Below are positions 44,918 to 56,818 of a stretch of DNA of 64,000 nt, in pieces. The notes beneath the pieces are model-generated. The model did no database searches and was not told the DNA's origin. It saw only the letters and a list, made by a program, of their open reading frames with translations. A program made the translations under genes and the position numbers. The number at the start of each line of letters is the position of its first letter. Position 1 is the first letter of the stretch. Source of the stretch: Hevea brasiliensis (taxonomy: Eukaryota > Streptophyta > Magnoliopsida > Malpighiales > Euphorbiaceae); NCBI RefSeq assembly GCF_030052815.1, contig NC_079496.1, positions 67,011,652 through 67,075,651 on the forward strand, read 5' to 3'.

Positions 44918-45807
44918 TGTGACACCCCTTACCCGTCTACAGTGTAGCCGAGTAAGATATCCCACACAGTGTGCCGAAGCAATAAATCTTATTTTATTAC
45001 AATTTACCATTTTCTTAATTTATTTATTTATCACAAAGTGAAATTTATGTCATTTAATTTATTTATCAAAATTTTGAATTAATTTAAGGTTCCGAAAATT
45101 TTACAGAAAATCCGGCAGAGTGCCGGCTAAAAATGGAGAAAACAGTTCTTCGAAACCTGTAGAAAACACTTTCAATAATTGTTCAAATCCACATCTCCAA
45201 ATATGTCATCAATTTTCAACAATTTCTCATCAATTTCTCAAAATTTCTAATCATTCAATTCACATCATATTTATACTCAAATTATAAATAAATACTCAAC
45301 TTTTATTTATGAACACAATTTACAGATAATTTCATTAATGCATAATCACATAAGTTTCAAATATACATGATAAAATAAAATTTTAATTACAAAACTTACA
45401 AAAATACAAACACAAAATACAAAATGTAGCTTAGCATCCTACTAATGCACTGGAGCTGAGAGATGACACACGACACTAGCAGATCTGACTCTCACCCTGA
45501 ATGGGGTCTACTAGGATCGTGTTCTGTATCTCCAGTACTTACGCGTAGTAAAAGCAACGCGCTAAGCATTACTGCTTAGTGGTGCCAATAATAAAATAAA
45601 AAGAGCTAAAATAAATTAAACATGTAGAGTATATGCTAATTTTTCATACGGACAAGCTTCTGGTAATTATTTATAGTATTATTAATTTGGTAATTTTTAT
45701 ATCAATTATTTGATTAAAATTTATCAATATATATTTTGGTTGTCTAAGTAACCTACACTAGATGATTGGACTAGATAAACGGGTAAACTAGCACTGGGTA
45801 CTAAGTA
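44918..45807 (-). mobile_element. LTR F fragment (type A, reverse)
   Basis: Starts TGTGACACCCCTTACCC, with CTACAGTGTAGCCGAG close behind: the reverse complement of the type-A LTR 3' end. It contains the paired stem at 45562-45579 and stops at 45807, where element A begins. AAGTA (45803-45807) would be A's target duplication. The rest of F should lie beyond the right edge of the window. Confidence 0.82.
45562..45579 (-). other. Conserved LTR hairpin
   Basis: CTAAGCA pairs with TGCTTAG across TTAC, next to GTGGTGCC. Confidence 0.68.
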
Positions 45808-48800
45808 TGTAACACCCTCCTTGTAGCAACTCCATACATTCTACTGTTCTGGTGACCAGTGTCGATTCGAACAGCTAGAACGTCCAGAAAAATATTTAAA
45901 CTAAAGTGAGGAACCATAATTAACTCAAATATTAATAAGAAAAATTTAGGAAAAATTTTAGAAATAAAATACAACCCAGTTAAATGAGCCGATGCCCTAG
46001 CGATGGGTAACCTAGTGGGAAGTTGCGGTTCTCGCAACTAGTAGCCCTAGACCCGAGGAAAAATTTATAAAATAATTTTTGGGACTCCAGAGAAGGGTCA
46101 TTGAGGTTCCTATGGCATTAGAATGCCAAGAAAATTCTTAGAAAAAGTTTTCAATCGGTACAGACAATTTTGGTCTGTTAAGCCAAACGGAGGGCATTTT
46201 GATCATTTCGCCTTCAGAGGTGATTTTTGGCCGACTTGTCCAGTTAATTAAATAATTATTATAACATAAAATGTGAATAAATATTGCTAAAAATTGAATT
46301 GAAAATGAGTAGAAAAGAAAAATAAAAGAAAATGGAATAAATGAGAATTTTGACATCATTATGATATCATTAAAACCCCAACGACCAATCACATTGTGAC
46401 AAATGTCCTTAACCATTTAAAATGAATAAAATGGGCAGAAAATGAAAGAAAAAAACTGATTTCTTCTTCTTCCCATTTCCAACCGTGACCCATTTTTTCC
46501 TCCATTAAAATTCCTTTCATTTTCCCTCTTCCAAACCTTGAATTCTCACCACTAAACCCTAAGTTCTCTTCATTAAAAATTTTCCTTACCTCTTGGGAAG
46601 GTGTTTGGCTGCCAAGAAAGCCAAAGAAAGTGAAGGAATTTTGAGTGGAAAAATTATGCTCACAAGGTTAGTGACCAATCTCTCTTCCTTTCTTTCAATA
46701 TATGTTTAAGGATTTGATTGAGCTTAGAAATTGCAAGGAATTGGAAAGAAAACTATAAGTATGCACTCTACAAAATTTTGGTAGCCTTAGAGCATGTTAG
46801 GATTTCATTGATTAGGTTAATTTATAGTGGTCCACGGCTGCCACTGAACATGAGTTAGATGTCTTAATTCATTGATTGCATGTATAAAAAGAATTAAAGT
46901 TGATGGAATAAGGGTTTGGGCAAAACCTAGGGTTTTGCTCATGTGTTGGTGAATGAAAGTTTAAATGGTCAACTAGTGACCATTTGGCTGTGTATGATGA
47001 GGAAATGAAGTGAGTTGAGGCTTGGCAATTGAGTGTGGGTGAGCTGCCTTGGCTGACCTGCAGGACTGAGCATGAGTCTAGCAGGTTTGGGCAATTATAA
47101 ATGGAGTTGTAGAGGTTCAATTGGTGCAAGGCCAATTGGACATGAAACTAGACACATAATGGCACAACTTTGGTATAGAAACCCTGCTCAGAAAACCAAA
47201 CCAAGTTGACCTAAAAATTGCCCTAATCCGGGTGACCTGTATTCTGCCTGGGCAAAATGACCAAATAAACAGTGTTTATTCATTTGATCATAACTCAGTG
47301 TAGAAAGGTCCAATTGATCTGAAATTTTACCAGAAGAAAGCTGAGACATATAACTACAACTTTAATGAAGTACACAACTACAAATTCTGATCATAACCTA
47401 GTCAAATTGCCAACCAAACTTAGGTTACCAAATCTGGCAGAACCAGTTTTGCCCAGAATTTTGGATTCTGTCTCATCCGGGCAGTTATGGTGTTTAGGCC
47501 ATAAATTGAGCTAAAAAACTCCAAATGGAGTGATTCAAAAAAGTAAATGTAACTAGACAAAATAAGGAACAACTTTCATGAAGAAAATTTTGCCAAATTC
47601 CCATTGTAAAAATGACCAATGGAACAGTAAACACAAGGCTTGAAATCTGAAAATTTTAAACAATTAGCACTAAGCTTGGAAATGGTATTGGCAACCAATA
47701 CCAACAATTTTAGAATGCAAAATGAAGTATGTTGGGAGTATTAGAACCAATGTACCTATAGTCTATGCAAAAGTCAACATTTTAGTTTACTAATGAAATG
47801 AATAGTAACACCTAAGCTTAAATTTCAAGAATTATAAAATTTAAAAGTATAACATGCCCTAGTACACCTAGCAAGATTGGTTTCGATAGGTTGGCATGCC
47901 AAAAGGGTTCAGTTAGCAGTATTGCACATGGCATTATGTCATTCTGTGATTTTATGGCTTTTAGTCATTCTGACATTATGTTGATACTTGGCCTTGTGCC
48001 TAATGTTATTACAGCTTATTAGCTGTTTTGTTGCACATCGAGAGATACATATGTGACCGATGGTGTGATGGCCTGAAGTACTTGATACCCAGTGCCAGTT
48101 TACCCATTTATCCAGTCCAGTCATCCAGTATAGGTTACTTGGGCAACCAAAAATGAAAGTGAACAAATTTAATGAAATAATGAATAGAATAGGTACATAA
48201 TAAATAATATTACCAATAATGATAGAAAATTTGTCTGCATAAGACATCAAAACATGCATTGCATATTTACTTTCTGTTATTTCTTTTTATTTTATTATTG
48301 ACACCACTAAGTATTATTGCTTAGCGCGTTGCTTTTTGCCATGCGTAGGTTCTAGAGAGACCGACTGAGAGCCCAATAAACCACAGACTGGGTGAGATCT
48401 TCTGCAGCTCTGCATAGTGTCTGTGTCACCTCACGGACATCAGTGCATTGGTAGGACACTAAGTTTCATTTTGGGCATTTTGTAATTAACTTTTATTTTC
48501 TCATATGAAATTGAGACTCATGTAATGTATTTTAGTATTGATGTAAATTATGGAAATTGTGTTTCTGAATGAACAAGTGAATATTTATTTATGACTTTTA
48601 TATGAATTTCATATGAAATGAATGAATGAGAATGGGAGTATATATGAGAAATATTGGGATTTTGTTGATGAAATGAAGTTTGGGAATGATTGAAAATTTT
48701 GGAAGTGCTTTTCACAGGTTCCGAAGAACTGTTTTATCCATTTTTAGCCAGCACTCTACCGGATTTTCTATAAAATTTGCAGAACCTCAAATAAATTATA

Positions 48801-48965
48801 ATTTCAATAAATGACTTAAATGAATTATATTTCACAAATTGTACTTCATAACTATGAAAAAAATAAATTAGGAAGAATAAAAATGATTGAATTAAATAGG
48901 GTGTTCAGGTATATTGCGTGGCATATCTTGCTTGGCTACACTGTAGACGGGTAAGAGGTGTCACA
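45808..48965 (+). mobile_element. Element A 5' LTR (type A chromovirus)
   Basis: 3158-bp LTR from TGTAACACCCTCC to AGAGGTGTCACA, followed by a degraded primer site and a chromovirus polyprotein. It carries the 5S-like module at 45978-46024 and a weaker version of the hairpin (CTAAG/CTTAG, 48307-48324). Its middle shows a repeating motif (ACAACTTT-type words near 47165, 47356 and 47571) at a spacing of about 190-215 bp. It differs from its 3' partner at scattered positions. Confidence 0.92.
45978..46024 (+). promoter_or_regulatory. 5S rRNA internal-promoter-like module in LTR
   Basis: AGTTAAATGAGCC, TAGCGATGGGTAACC, then GTGGGAAGTT, 170 bp from the LTR start. Confidence 0.6.
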
Positions 48966-48970
48966 TTTAG

Positions 48971-48983
48971 TGGTATAAGAGCA
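48971..48983 (+). promoter_or_regulatory. Element A primer binding site (mutated)
   Basis: TGGTATAAGAGCA lies 5 bp after the 5' LTR. Element B and the plant consensus have TGGTATCAGAGC, so one base has changed in A. Confidence 0.75.
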
Positions 48984-49092
48984 CAGTTTAGGCGTTTCTG
49001 GGTCTAAATCGAGTCTATACCATGCATTGTATTTGTAAGAGTTGAGGTGACACTAATGCAGATCTGTTTGTCTTTATTATTTTGAATAGGAT

Positions 49093-52000
49093 ATGGACCC
49101 TACATCACAGAGGGCAATTGAGAAGGAAGTGAAGAGTCATACTCCACCTGCAGCAACTGAGACTAGGGGTAGGGGAGAACCTGCTCCACCAGCTCCAGCA
49201 GAGCCTGCTCAGCCTCCACAAGCCATGTTCCAGAAAATGGCCGAGTTTTTCAGACAAATGGCTGGGGTAATGCCACCGCCACCACCACCTCCACAGCAGA
49301 AATCACATCTGGAAAGGTTAAGAAAATTTGGAGCAAGGGATTTCTTTGCCAAGAGAGAAGATGATTCTATTATAGCCGAAAACTGGTTGAACAGAATAGG
49401 TAGAGTTTGAAAACAACTCCACTGCACTCCAGAATAAAATCTAGAAGCTGCTGTATCTCTGTTGTAAGATGATGCCTACTAATGGTGGGATACAGTGTCT
49501 AGTGAAGTGCAGCCAGAAGTAATAACTTGAGACTACTTCCTCTCAGAATTCAAGAAAAAGTATGTGGGTAGTGTATACCTGGAAGAGAGAAGAAGATAAT
49601 CCATTAACCTAAGGTGAAGACAGTTAACAGTGGCCGAGTATGAAAAGGAATTTGTCAGACTGAGCCGCTACGGAAGGGAGATAGTCCCTAATGAAGCCAA
49701 AAGGTATAAGAGATTTGAAGAGGGATTAAATGACAACATAAAGATCATGATTACTGCCTTGGGAATCACAGACTTCACCAAGTTAGTGGAAGCTACTATA
49801 AAAGTTGAAAAGGTTAGAATAAATGAGTAGACCAGAAGAGAGAGACAGCAGAAGAGGGGCTCGGGTCAGTGTAGCTCATCTCCTACACCTGGGAAGAAGT
49901 TCAAAGGTCCACCTGCACAGAGTTTAGGTCAACCTCAAGGTCAGGGTCAGTCCGAGAGGCCCAGGCCACAGTTCACCCCTAGGAGAGGTCAGTCCACACC
50001 ATCAGTGGGCAGCTCTCCAGGGATGGGGTTCAGGAGACCAGCCCCAGCATCTTCTGCATGTCCACATTGCCTAAAGTGGCATAAGGGGGAGTGTTGGAGA
50101 GTGACTAGTGCCTGCTTAAGGTGTGGGTCGACAGAGCATCAGCTACGGAATTGTCCATGTAGAACTACTACAACTGTTCCAACACAAGCAGACATACCTA
50201 CTCCTGCACCACAAAGGGGTAGGAAATCTGGCAAATCTGAGGCAGTGGGACCATCACAAAGGCCTGCATCTGAGCCAGCAGAGAGGCTTGAGGGCAGACC
50301 ACCTACCAAAGCCTATGCCATGAGAGCTCAGGAGGAGTAAGTTGCCCTGGACATCATCAGGGGTACGTTCTCCCTTTACAATACATCTGTGCATACATTG
50401 GTGGATCCAGGATCCACTCATTCATACATCTGCATCAACCTACCCGTAGAAAGGGGGATACTAGTAAGGGAGAGTAACCAAGATATTATGGTCACTAATC
50501 CATTGGGCCACAGTGTAGTGGTGAACAAAGTGTACAAGGGTTGCCCGTTAAGGATTCAAGGGTATGAATTCTTGGCAGACCTGATTGAATTGCCTTTCCA
50601 TGAGTTTGATGTGATTTTGGGAATAGACTAGTTGTCACATCATCAAGCAATGGTTGATTGTAAACTGAAGAGGATTTCTTTGAAAACTCCTGAGGGTAAT
50701 GAGATTATAGTTGTGGGGGAAAGGACAGATATCTTGTCCAATGTCATCTCAGCCACAGTTGCAAGAAAACTGATGAGAAAAGGTTGTGAAGCCTACCTAG
50801 CACATGTGGTGGATACTAGGCAAGCTAAGCCAGATCTATGTGACATAACCATAGTAAGAGACTTCCCAGATGTGTTCCCTGATGAATTGCCTGGCTTGCC
50901 ACCAGAAAGGGAAGTTGAATTTGCTATTGAGATACTACCGGGTATAGCACCAATCTCTATTGCTCCTTATAGGATGGCACCCACAGAATTGAAGGAATTG
51001 AAAATCCAGTTACAGGAGTTACTGGATAAGGGGTTCATATGCCCCAGTGTGTCACCATGGGGAGCTCCAGTGCTGTTTGTAAAGAAGAAGGATGGGACTT
51101 TGAGGTTATGCATCGATTACCGACAGTTGAATAAAGTAACTGTGAAGAATAAATATCCGTTGCCTAGAATTGATGATCTTTTTGATCAGTTGAAAGGAGC
51201 AGAAGTATTTTCCAAAATTTATCTCAGATCAAGGTATCATCAGTTGAGGGTGAAGGATGCAAATGTGCCAAAGACTGCATTCAGGACCCGGTATGGGCAT
51301 TATGACTTCTTGGTGATGCCCTTTGGCCTAACAAATGCACCAGCGGCATTCATGGACCTTATGAATTGTATCTTCCATCCATACCTAGATCAGTTCGTAG
51401 TGATCTTTATTGATGATATTTTGGTGTATTCTAAGACCAGGGAAGAACATGTTGAGCATTTGAGGATTGTTCTGCAAACCCTGAGTGAAAAGAAGCTGTA
51501 TGCTAAGTTGTCCAAGTGTGACTTCTGGTTAAATGAGATTGCATTCCTTGGACACATAGTGTCAGCTGATGGCATTAGAGTGGATCCCAAGAAAATAGAA
51601 GTAGTGATGGAATGGAAGCCTCCCAGAAATACAACTGAGATCAGAAGCTTCTTAGGGCTAGCTGGGTATTATAGAAGATTTGTGAAGGGATTTTCCTTAA
51701 TAGCTGCTCCAATGACCAAGTTGTTACACAAGAATGTTAGATTCGACCGGAATGACAAGTGTCAGACCAGTTTTGAGAATTTGAAGGCTATGTTGACAGA
51801 GGCACCAATGTTAACACAGCTAGTGTCGGGAAAGGACTTTATGGTCTACAGTGATGCCTCTCATAATGGGTTAGGGTGTGTATTGATGCAAGAGGGGAAG
51901 GTGGTCACTTATGCTTCCAGGCAGCTAAGGCCACATGAACAAAATTATCCTACCCATCATCTAGAGCTTGCAACAATTATCTTCGCATTGAAGATATGGA

Positions 52001-53786
52001 AGCATTACTTATGTGGTGAAAAGTGCTACATTTACACAGACCACAAAAGTCTGAAATACTTGCCAACCTGTATGAGCTCAACCTCGCATGCAGGCGATGG
52101 ATTGAGTTCCTGAAGGACTATGATTGTGAAATTGACTATCATCCTTGGAAGGTAAATGTAGTTGCTGATGCTTTGAGCAGAAAATCCATCACAGCTTTGA
52201 GATCATTGAATGCCCGTCTATCCTTGACTCGAGATGGAACTATTTTGGCTGAGTTGCAAGTGAGGCCAAACCTGCTACAGCAGATTTTAGATGGGCAGCA
52301 GGTAGATAAGAAGCTAAAGGCTATTATGAGCAAAATCCTAGAAGGGAAAGAAACTGACTATATAGTGAAAATAGATGGGTGTCTATATTACAAAGGAAGA
52401 TTATGTGTACCAGATGATGGGGAATTGAAAGCTAGTATTCTGAAAGAGGCACACACTAGTGTTTATGCTATGCACACAGGAAGTACAAAAATGTATCATG
52501 ATCTAAAGCTTCAGTATTGGTGGCCCGGTATGAAGAAGGACATAGCTGACTATGTGACTAAATGCTTGACATGTCAGGAAGTCAAGGCAGAACATCAAGT
52601 TCCATCAAGTTTGCTTATACGCATACCTGAATGGAAATGGGATAGGGTCACCATGGATTTTGTAAGTGGTCTACCTCTCACCCAGAAGAAGCATGATGCA
52701 ATATGGGTGATAGTAGATAGATTGACGAAGTCAGCACATTTTCTGCCAGTTAGGATTGACTACTCACTGGAGAAGTTAGCAGAATTGTATATCAGTGAGA
52801 TAGTTAAACTGTATGGAATTTCACTTTCCATTATATCTGATCGAGATCCAAGGTTTACATCGAGATTTTAGAAGAAATTGCATGAATCCTTGGGTACACA
52901 ACTCCACTTCAGCACAGCTTTCCATCCTCAGACGGATGGGCAATCAGAAAGAGTAATCCAGGTAAACAATTAAAACCAATTGAACTAACACAAATATTGA
53001 ACTGAAATGATAATAATAACATGAAATATATATCAGGTTCTTGAGGATATGCTGAGGAGTTATGTCATTGAGTTTGAGGGAAGTTGGGATAGATACCTCC
53101 CACTAGCAGAATTTGCATACAACAATAGCTATCAAGCTAGTATCCAAATGGCCTCGTATGAAGCACTGAATGGGAGAAAATGTAGAACTCCAGTGTGTTG
53201 GACTGAATTGGGTGAAGATAAATTAGTAGGGCCAGACCTGGTGAAACAGACTGAGGAGAAGGTAAAGATAATCAAAGCCAACCTGAAGGTTGCCTTAGAC
53301 AGATAAAAATCCTATACTGATCTGAAGAGAAAAGAAATAGAATACACAGTTGGTGACAAAGTATTCCTCAAGGTGTTACCGTGGAAGAAGGTACTGAGGT
53401 TTGGAAGAAAAGGTAAGTTAAGCCCTAGGTTCATTGGCCCATATGAAGTCATTGAACGTGTGGGTCCAGTGGCCTATAGGCTAGTTTTACCACCAGAGCT
53501 AGACAAGATCCACAATGTGTTCCACGTATCTATGCTAAGAAGATACCGCTCAGATCCTTCACATGTCATCTCCATGAAAGAAATTGAAGTACAACAGGAT
53601 TTGACATATGAAGAAGAACCCATATGGATCCTGGCTTGGGAAGTAAAAGAGTTAAGGAATAAGCAGATTACACCGGTGAAAGTGCTTTGGAGGCACCACA
53701 ACACCGAGGAGGCAACTTGGGAAAGTGAAGAGACGATGAGGCAATAGTTCCCTCAACTGTTTGCATTAGGTAAATTTCGAGGATGA
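49093..53786 (+). pseudogene. Element A gag-pol (Tekay/Del-like chromovirus), decayed
   Basis: ATG at 49093; the reading ends at TGA 53784. In order: Gag N-terminus with a proline run, capsid core (49300-49830), zinc finger CPHC-x4-H-x4-C followed by CLRCGSTEHQLRNC (about 50059-50155), protease LVDPGSTHSY (about 50398), RT with [20 protein letters not shown] and FIDDILVYS, RNase H (DASHNGLG), integrase zinc finger and core ([24 protein letters not shown]), the GPY motif, and a chromodomain-like tail (VKVLWRHHNTEEATWE). The catalytic Asp of RT motif A is Tyr ([10 protein letters not shown]). A one-base deletion near 52071 shifts the RNase H frame. About ten stops are visible, many explained by CAA/CAG or TGG transitions. 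A 75-bp intron-like insert interrupts integrase at 52962. The element cannot replicate unaided. Confidence 0.93.
52962..53036 (+). other. 75-bp GT-AG intron-like insert in element A integrase
   Basis: The insert begins GTAAACAA and ends TATATATCAG. It contains in-frame stops and a CTAAC branch-point-like word about 50 bases before the acceptor. Removing it joins AATCCAG to GTTCTTGAG and keeps the frame right after the catalytic Glu. Elements B (63777) and E have no insert there. It is A-rich rather than U-rich. Confidence 0.6.
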
Positions 53787-53796
53787 AATTTAAATT

Positions 53797-53809
53797 AGAG
53801 GGGAAGAGT
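53797..53809 (+). promoter_or_regulatory. Polypurine tract of element A
   Basis: AGAGGGGAAGAGT directly precedes TGTAACACCC of the 3' LTR and follows the AAATTTCGAGGATGAAATTT stretch that also borders the LTRs of E and C. Confidence 0.78.
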
Positions 53810-53979
53810 TGTAACACCCTCCCTGTAGCAACTCTGTACATTCTACTATTCTGGTGATCAGTGTCGATCCGGACAGCTAGAACATTCGGAAAAATATTTA
53901 AACTAAAGTAAGGAACCATAATTAACTCAAATATTAATAAGAAAAATTTAGGAAAAATTTTAGAAATAAAATACAACCA

Positions 53980-54026
53980 AGTTAAATGAGCCGATGCCCT
54001 AGCGATTGGTAACCTAGTGTGAAGTT
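53980..54026 (+). promoter_or_regulatory. 5S rRNA internal-promoter-like module in LTR (C box mutated)
   Basis: AGTTAAATGAGCC, TAGCGATTGGTAACC, then GTGAAGTT, 170 bp from the LTR start. The C-box-like core has an extra G-to-T change. Confidence 0.55.
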
Positions 54027-56309
54027 ACGATTCTCGCAACTAAGAGCCCTAGACCTGAGGGAAAATTCATAAAATAATTTTTTAGACTCTAAAGAAGGGT
54101 CATTAAGGTTCCTGTAGCATTAGAATGCTAAGAAAATGCTTAAGAAAAATTTTCAATCGGTATAGATAGTTTTGGTCTGTTCAGCAAAACGGAGGGCATT
54201 TTGGTCATTTCGCCTTCAAAGGTGATTTTTGGCCGACTTGTCCAGTTAAGTAAATAATTATTATAACATAAAATATGAATAAATATTGCTAAAAATTGAA
54301 TTGAAAATAAGAAGAACAGAAAAAGAAAAGAAAATGGAATAAATGAGAATTTTGACATCATTATGATGTCATTAAAATCTCAATGACCAATCACATTGTG
54401 ACACATGTCCTTAACCCATTTAAAATGAATAAAATGGGCAGAAAATGAAAGAAAAAAAACTGATTTCTTCTTCTTCCCATTTCCAGCATGACCCATTTCT
54501 TCCTCCATTAAAATTTCTTTCATTTTCTCTCTTCCAAACCTTGAATTCTCACTACTAAACCCTTAGTTCTCTTCATTAAAAATTGTCCTTACCTCTTGGG
54601 AAGGTGTTTGGCTGCCAAGAAAGCCAAAGAAAGTGAAGTAAGTTTGAGTGAAAAAATTCTGCTCACAAGGTTAGTGACCAATCTCTCTTCCTTTCTTTCA
54701 TTACATGTTTAAGGATTTGATTGAGCTTAGAAATTGCAAGGAATTGGAAAGAAAACTATAAGCATGCACTCTTCAAAAATTTGGCAGCCTTAGAGTATGT
54801 TAGGATTTCATTGATTAGGTTAATTTATAGTGGTCCATGGCTGCCATTGAACATGAATTAGATGTCTTAATTCATTGATTGCATGTATAAGAAGAATTAA
54901 AGTTGATGGAGTTAGGGTTTGGGCAAAACCTAGGGTTTTGCTCATGTGTTGGTAAATGAAAGTTTAAATGGTCAATTAGTGACCATTTGGCTGTGTATGA
55001 TGAGGAAATGAAGTGAGTTGAGGCTTGGCAATTGAGTGTGGGTGAGCTACCTTGGCTGAACTGCAGGACTGAGCATGAGTCCAGCAGGTTTGGGTAGTTA
55101 TAAATGGAGTTGTAGAGGTTCAATTGGTGCAAGGCCAATTGCACATAAAACTAGACACATAATGGCACAACTTTGGTATAGAAACCCTGCTTAGAAAACA
55201 AAACCAAGTTGACCTAAAAATTGCCCTAATCAGGGTGACCTGCATTCTGCCTGGGCAAAATGACTAAATGAACAGTGTTTATTCATTTGGTCATAACTCA
55301 GTCTAAAAAGGTCCAATTGACCTGAAATTTTACCAAAACCAATATGAGACATAGACCTACAACTTTCATGAAGAACACAACTCCAAATTCTTACCATAAC
55401 CTAGTCAAATTGCCAACCAAACTTAGGTTACCAAATCTGGCAGAACCAGTTTTGCCCAGAATTTTGGATTCTGTCTAATCCGGCCAGTTACGGTATTTAG
55501 GCCATAACTTGAGCTACAAAACTCCAAATGGAGTAATTCAAAAAAGGAAATGTAACTAGACAAAATAAGGAACAACTTTCATGAAGAATATTTTGCCAAA
55601 TTCCCATTGTAAAAATGACCAATGGAATTGTAAACGCAAGGCTTGAAATCTGAAAATTTTGAACAACTAGCACTAAGCTGGGAAATGGTATTGGTAACCA
55701 ATACCAACAATTTTAGAATGCAAAATGTAGTATGTTGGGAGTATTAGAACCAATGTACCTATTGTCTATGCAAAAGTCAACATTTTAGTTGACTAATGAA
55801 ATGAATAGGAACACCTAAGCTTAAATTTTAAGAATTGTAAAATTTAAAAGTATAACATGCCCTAGTACACCTAGCAAGATTGGTTTTGATAGGTTGGCAT
55901 GCCAAAAGGGTTCTGTTAGCAGTACTGCACATGGCATTATGCCATTCTGTGATTTTATGGCTTTTAGCCATTCTGACATTATGTTGATACTTGGCCTTGT
56001 GCCTAATGTTGTTACAGCTTATTAGCTTTTCTCTTGCACACTGGGAGATACATATGTGACCAATGGTGTGACAGGCCGAGGTACTTGATACTCAGTGCCA
56101 GTTTACCCGTTTATCCAGTCCAGTCATCCAGTATAGATTACTTGGGCAACCAAAAATGAAAGTGAACAAATTTAATGAAATAATGAATAGAACAGGTACA
56201 TAATAAATAAGATTACGAATATTAATCGAAAAATTGTCTGCATAAGACATCAAAACATGCGCTACATATTTACTTTATGTTATTTCTTTTTATTTTATTA
56301 TTGGCACCA

Positions 56310-56327
56310 CTAAGCATTATTGCTTAG
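56310..56327 (+). other. Conserved LTR hairpin
   Basis: CTAAGCA pairs perfectly with TGCTTAG across TTAT. Confidence 0.68.
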
Positions 56328-56771
56328 CGCGTTGCTTTTTGCCACATGTAGATTCTGGAGAGACCTATCGAGAACCCAGTAGACCACAGACTGGGTGAGA
56401 TTTTCTGCAGCTCTGCAGAGTGTCTGTGTCACCTCACCGACATCAGTGCATTGGTAGGACACTAGGTTTCATTTTGGATATTTTGTAATTAACTTTTATT
56501 TTCTCATATCAAATTGAGACTTATATAATGTATTTTAGTATTGATGTAAATTATGGAAATTGTGTTTATGAATGAACAAGTGAATATTTATTTATGACTT
56601 TTGTAACACCCTCCCTATAGCAACTCCGTACATTCTACTGTCCCGGTGACCAGTGTCAGTTCGGACAGCTAGAACGTCCGGAAAAATATTTAAACTAAAG
56701 TGAGAAACCATAATTAACTCAAATATTAATAAGAAAAATTTAGGAAAAATTTTAGAAATAAAATACAACTA

Positions 56772-56818
56772 AGTTAAATGAGCCGGTGCCCAAGCGATGG
56801 GCAACCTAGTAGGAAGTT
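56772..56818 (+). promoter_or_regulatory. 5S rRNA internal-promoter-like module in LTR
   Basis: AGTTAAATGAGCC, AAGCGATGGGCAACC, then GTAGGAAGTT, 170 bp from the LTR start. Confidence 0.57.

Larger units (their letters stand above)
53810..56601 (+). mobile_element. Element A 3' LTR, interrupted by element B
   Basis: Collinear with the 5' LTR for 2792 bp, then broken at TTATGACTTT, where element B's LTR begins. The 5' LTR continues with about 370 more bases after that word, and these should reappear after B beyond the window. It carries the 5S-like module at 53980-54026 and the paired stem at 56310-56327. Confidence 0.9.

Noticed and set aside
46883..46890. TATAAAAA as the type-A LTR promoter
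   Set aside because: The matching place in element A's other LTR reads TATAAGAA and the position is not supported in other copies, so I did not call a TATA box.
50123..50323. Alternative-frame protein overlapping gag (also 36873-37190, 60635-60886)
   Set aside because: Shadows of the proline/glycine-rich Gag zinc-finger region in another frame.
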